From positions 1-7,305 of the forward strand of contig JAPUJX010000467.1 in NCBI GenBank assembly GCA_027295975.1: a DNA stretch of 7,305 bases, written 5' to 3'. Under the pieces are notes generated by a model. The model searched no databases. It was not told where the DNA came from and saw nothing but the letters and a program-made list of their open reading frames with translations. Shown in pieces: positions 5,665 to 7,305 of the stretch (position 1 is its first letter; the number at the start of each line of letters is the position of its first letter). The DNA is from Gammaproteobacteria bacterium. Lineage in GTDB: Bacteria; Pseudomonadota; Gammaproteobacteria; Pseudomonadales; Azotimanducaceae. A program made the translations under genes and the position numbers.

Positions 5665-6179
5665 GTGCTGCGTCCGCTTTTTCGTGGGATTCCTAATGGC
5701 GACCAGGTTTTCCATAGCAGGTACCAATCCTATTTCGATTCTCTGAAATTGCATTACCAGGTTCCCAGGGGCTTTTCCGGCGATGCCAAGGTACCCTCGA
5801 AATGTACTCTGGCTGCCGATTTCAATGGCGATGGCAGCTTGGATTACGCGGCGTTATTTGAATACATCGGTGCGGGTAATCGGTTTGGTAGCCGCTATCT
5901 CGACCTCATCGTGTTCTACTCTTCGAATTATCGGGAGACGCTCAGCACGTGGTATTTACCCATATGGGTAAGGTAACCGACGGAGGCGAAATCGACACCT
6001 TCTTGAGCATCCAACCCATTCGAGAGATCCATCTGCCCTCGGGTGTGAAAAAGCTGGACAGGCCGGGTATCAATCTTTTGAGCAGAACGGGCGAAAACGA
6101 AATCCCCTGGGCCTATCCGACAATTTACTGGAATGACCATCAAAACAAGTTCTACTCGATAACCAAAGCTGACGATTGA
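5665..6179 (+). pseudogene. Small protein with a DxNxDGxxD motif, frameshifted
   Basis: Two plus-strand frames appear to make up one protein of about 171 residues. The first runs from GTG 5665 (GGAG at 5657-5660, short 4-nt spacing) through YFDSLKLHYQVPRGF, CTLAADFNGDGSLDYAALFE and RYLDLIVFYSSNYRETLSTW, then reaches a stop at 5977-5979. The other frame continues VFTHMGKVTDGGEIDTFLSI, INLLSRTGENEIPWAYPTIYW and ends at TGA 6177-6179. One extra G near 5950-5953 would join STW to VFTHMG. The DFNGDGSLDYA stretch is a calcium-binding loop of the kind found in FG-GAP/VCBS or EF-hand-like repeats of exported proteins. However, this start gives no signal peptide, so the true N-terminus may differ. The function is unknown. 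The fusion is inferred from the smooth continuation of protein-like sequence, not from a named family, so a genuine 103-residue protein cannot be excluded. No slippery site for programmed frameshifting is visible. Confidence 0.6.
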
Positions 6180-6287
6180 CCAGTGGGCTATTGGTAGACT
6201 GCCTGGCGCACGGCTGTCGAATAGTAGCGATTAATAGTCGAATAATTCTCCTACACTTCATGTGTACGGCCGCCGGACCAGGCTGGT

Positions 6288-6356
6288 TTCACCAACTTGT
6301 TTCCTGTGAGACCTGCGCTGCGGGCGCGTAAATGCCGCACAACGGTAGCTGGTGAA
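6288..6356. repeat. Nested inverted repeat with hairpin
   Basis: The outer arms TTCACCAACT (6288-6297) and AGCTGGTGAA (6347-6356) are complementary at 9 of 10 positions. Inside them TGCGG (6319-6323) pairs with CCGCA (6335-6339) around an 11-nt loop, GCGCGTAAATG, which recurs exactly at 6506-6516. The design recalls small non-autonomous repeats or attC-like recombination sites. However, the attC core consensus (GTTRRRY and its partner) is missing and no flanking target duplication is seen. Confidence 0.42.
6324..6334 (+). repeat. 11-nt direct repeat GCGCGTAAATG, copy 1
   Basis: The sequence forms exactly the loop of the TGCGG/CCGCA hairpin. An identical second copy is at 6506-6516, with partly similar flanks (GC-N2-GCGCGTAAATG). 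The centre-to-centre distance is 182 nt. Confidence 0.45.
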
Positions 6357-6505
6357 GGCGGCACTATAGAGCCAAGTGTGTTGCCATGGAGAAAGGAATT
6401 CATGCATTGCTGTGAGCTCTGCTATTGAATGGTCAAGCGCGTTGCAACACAATCTCATTATCCGGATCTTGCTTGTCGTACCCTTCGACGAAGAAGCTGA
6501 TGCTA

Positions 6506-6516
6506 GCGCGTAAATG
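6506..6516 (+). repeat. 11-nt direct repeat GCGCGTAAATG, copy 2
   Basis: This is identical to 6324-6334, but here without a surrounding hairpin. It lies 52 nt before the start of the phosphodiesterase gene, within its likely promoter or leader region. Chance recurrence is possible for an 11-mer. Confidence 0.4.
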
Positions 6517-6568
6517 TGCAAGATATTCCTGGCAGTCATTTGCAAACTGCGCAAAGAGGTTACGTTCT

Positions 6569-7305
6569 ATGCCAAAAGGGCTGGGTTTGTCGTTTTCCAC
6601 CGCACGCAGCAGGACGATCGTTGTCTTAGCTGTCGTGGTTATCCTGTCCGGTTGCTCGGAGGTGGATTGGTGTGAGTCAGGGTCTGCAGAAGCGCTTCGC
6701 GCGAGAAGCATGACCACGCGGTCATACTCGACGGTAGACGAGGTGTTGAGTATCAAATCCGATGGTCCCATCGCTTTGTTCGCACATCGGGGTGGATATC
6801 ATTGCGAAGAAAAGGACTCCGCTCCTGAAAACTCGATCCCAAATCTGAACAAGGCCATTGGTATGGGATTCGACGGGTACGAAACCGATTTGTGGACATC
6901 CGCGGATGGGGAGTTTCTCATCCACCATGACCTTACATTGGATCGTACAACGACCGGAACCGGTGACGTAACCTCGATTACATTTGAGGAATCCCGTCAG
7001 TTGAAGCTCGTTTATCCGTCGGGGAAAGTATCAGCCGAACGGATACCCACTTTTCGTGAACTATTGTTGGCGGCCCGGGGACGGATTCTGTTTCTCGTCG
7101 AGTTAAAGGGAGTGGCTCCCGAACGCTTTCCCGAACTCGTTGATATTACCCGCGAGACCAATTCCACCGATCAGGTTCTGTTCTGGATAGATTGGACCGA
7201 AGATTACGCGAAGCTCTTTGAGCAGCACCTCAACTCCGGCATGGGTGAAGTCAGAACCCGTGTGTTATGGCGAGCCCGGCACATGGAGGCGCTTGAAGAC
7301 ATCAT
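6569..7305 (+). CDS. Lipoprotein glycerophosphodiester phosphodiesterase family protein (3' end outside window)
   Basis: The frame opens at ATG 6569 (AAGAGG at 6554-6559, 9-nt spacing) and is still open at the window edge, giving 245 visible residues. The N-terminus RTIVVLAVVVILSGC is a lipoprotein signal with lipobox LSGC (lipidated Cys29), so the enzyme should be anchored in the envelope facing the periplasm. The GDPD core follows: ALFAHRGG (His73, Arg74), SAPENS (Glu87, Asn88), GYETDLWTSADGEFLIHHD (metal ligands Glu105 and Asp107, catalytic His120), LDRTTTGTGDV, IPTFRELL and FLVELKG (third metal ligand Glu178, Lys180). All catalytic residues of the metal-dependent TIM-barrel family are present. 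The family splits glycerophosphodiesters into glycerol 3-phosphate and an alcohol; substrate choice is unknown here. A Cys-containing insert, YHCEEKDSAPENS, between HRGG and ENS is slightly longer than in cytosolic members. The last third of the barrel lies beyond the window. Confidence 0.92.
   Translation, partial: MPKGLGLSFSTARSRTIVVLAVVVILSGCSEVDWCESGSAEALRARSMTTRSYSTVDEVLSIKSDGPIALFAHRGGYHCEEKDSAPENSIPNLNKAIGMGFDGYETDLWTSADGEFLIHHDLTLDRTTTGTGDVTSITFEESRQLKLVYPSGKVSAERIPTFRELLLAARGRILFLVELKGVAPERFPELVDITRETNSTDQVLFWIDWTEDYAKLFEQHLNSGMGEVRTRVLWRARHMEALEDI

Larger units (their letters stand above)
6180..6568 (+). other. 389-nt intergenic region with structured sequence
   Basis: No credible gene lies here. 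Contents I can point to are two copies of GTCGAATA around 6214-6245; a nested inverted-repeat structure at 6288-6356; an 11-nt direct repeat at 6324-6334 and 6506-6516; and an 11-bp palindrome, CTTCGACGAAG, at 6483-6493. Minus-strand open frames across the area (6258-6554 and 6433-6771) have no recognisable protein, and the second is antisense to the start of the phosphodiesterase gene. The promoter of that gene should be in this region, but I see no convincing -35/-10 pair. Confidence 0.45.

Noticed and set aside
6288..6356. Integron attC site
   Set aside because: The GTTRRRY core and its RYYYAAC partner are not at the ends of the inverted repeat, and the neighbouring genes do not form a cassette array.
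6258..6554. Minus-strand open frame in the intergenic region
   Set aside because: No ribosome binding site or domain is seen. The sequence is better described by the inverted repeats it contains.
6433..6771. Minus-strand open frame overlapping the start of the phosphodiesterase
   Set aside because: Most of it is antisense to the lipoprotein signal and N-terminus of a clear GDPD gene. The remaining tail (6433-6568) has no recognisable domain.

Overview
The window looks like a chromosomal stretch of a Gram-negative bacterium, most likely a proteobacterium and probably a gammaproteobacterium. The grounds are moderately high GC, good Shine-Dalgarno sites, a Sec signal peptide on a periplasmic thioredoxin and a lipoprotein signal with an LSGC lipobox. 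The taxonomic call is inference; there is no rRNA or other marker gene. I see no tRNA, rRNA, CRISPR array, transposase or phage gene.

Left part (1-3019, plus strand, intact). The window opens inside the last two membrane helices of a CDF-type cation transporter (1-240). After a 151-nt spacer comes a tight gene group: a family III CoA-transferase (392-1657), a periplasmic TlpA-like thioredoxin with a WCPYC site (1669-2214) and a SAM-dependent class I methyltransferase (2195-3019). The ribosome binding site of each downstream gene lies inside, or directly at, the end of the gene before it, so the three are probably one transcript with translational coupling.

Middle part (3084-5511, minus strand, partly broken). 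Convergent to the methyltransferase lies an alpha/beta hydrolase (3084-3943) cut by a single-base frameshift that separates the nucleophile Ser from the catalytic Asp and His. Upstream is a 490-nt stretch without a recognisable gene that nevertheless stays open in the hydrolase frame. Then come a polytopic membrane protein of unknown function (4434-5162, TTG start) and a secreted calcineurin-like phosphoesterase (5170-5511) that stops after about a quarter of its normal length.

Right part (5512-7305, plus strand). A 153-nt divergent intergenic region holds a near-perfect 16-bp palindrome and a possible leader hairpin. It precedes a small protein with a calcium-binding-like DFNGDGSLD motif (5665-6179), also split by a single-base frameshift. 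A 389-nt intergenic region with a nested inverted repeat follows. The last gene is an intact but window-truncated lipoprotein of the glycerophosphodiester phosphodiesterase family (6569-7305 and beyond).

The overall picture is a set of ordinary metabolic and envelope genes with three damaged genes between 3084 and 6179. These could be real decay or base-calling and assembly errors. I found no convincing new multi-gene system. The most noteworthy points are the cluster of lesions, the structured non-coding elements at 5566-5645 and 6288-6356, and the odd CoA-transferase/thioredoxin/methyltransferase grouping.
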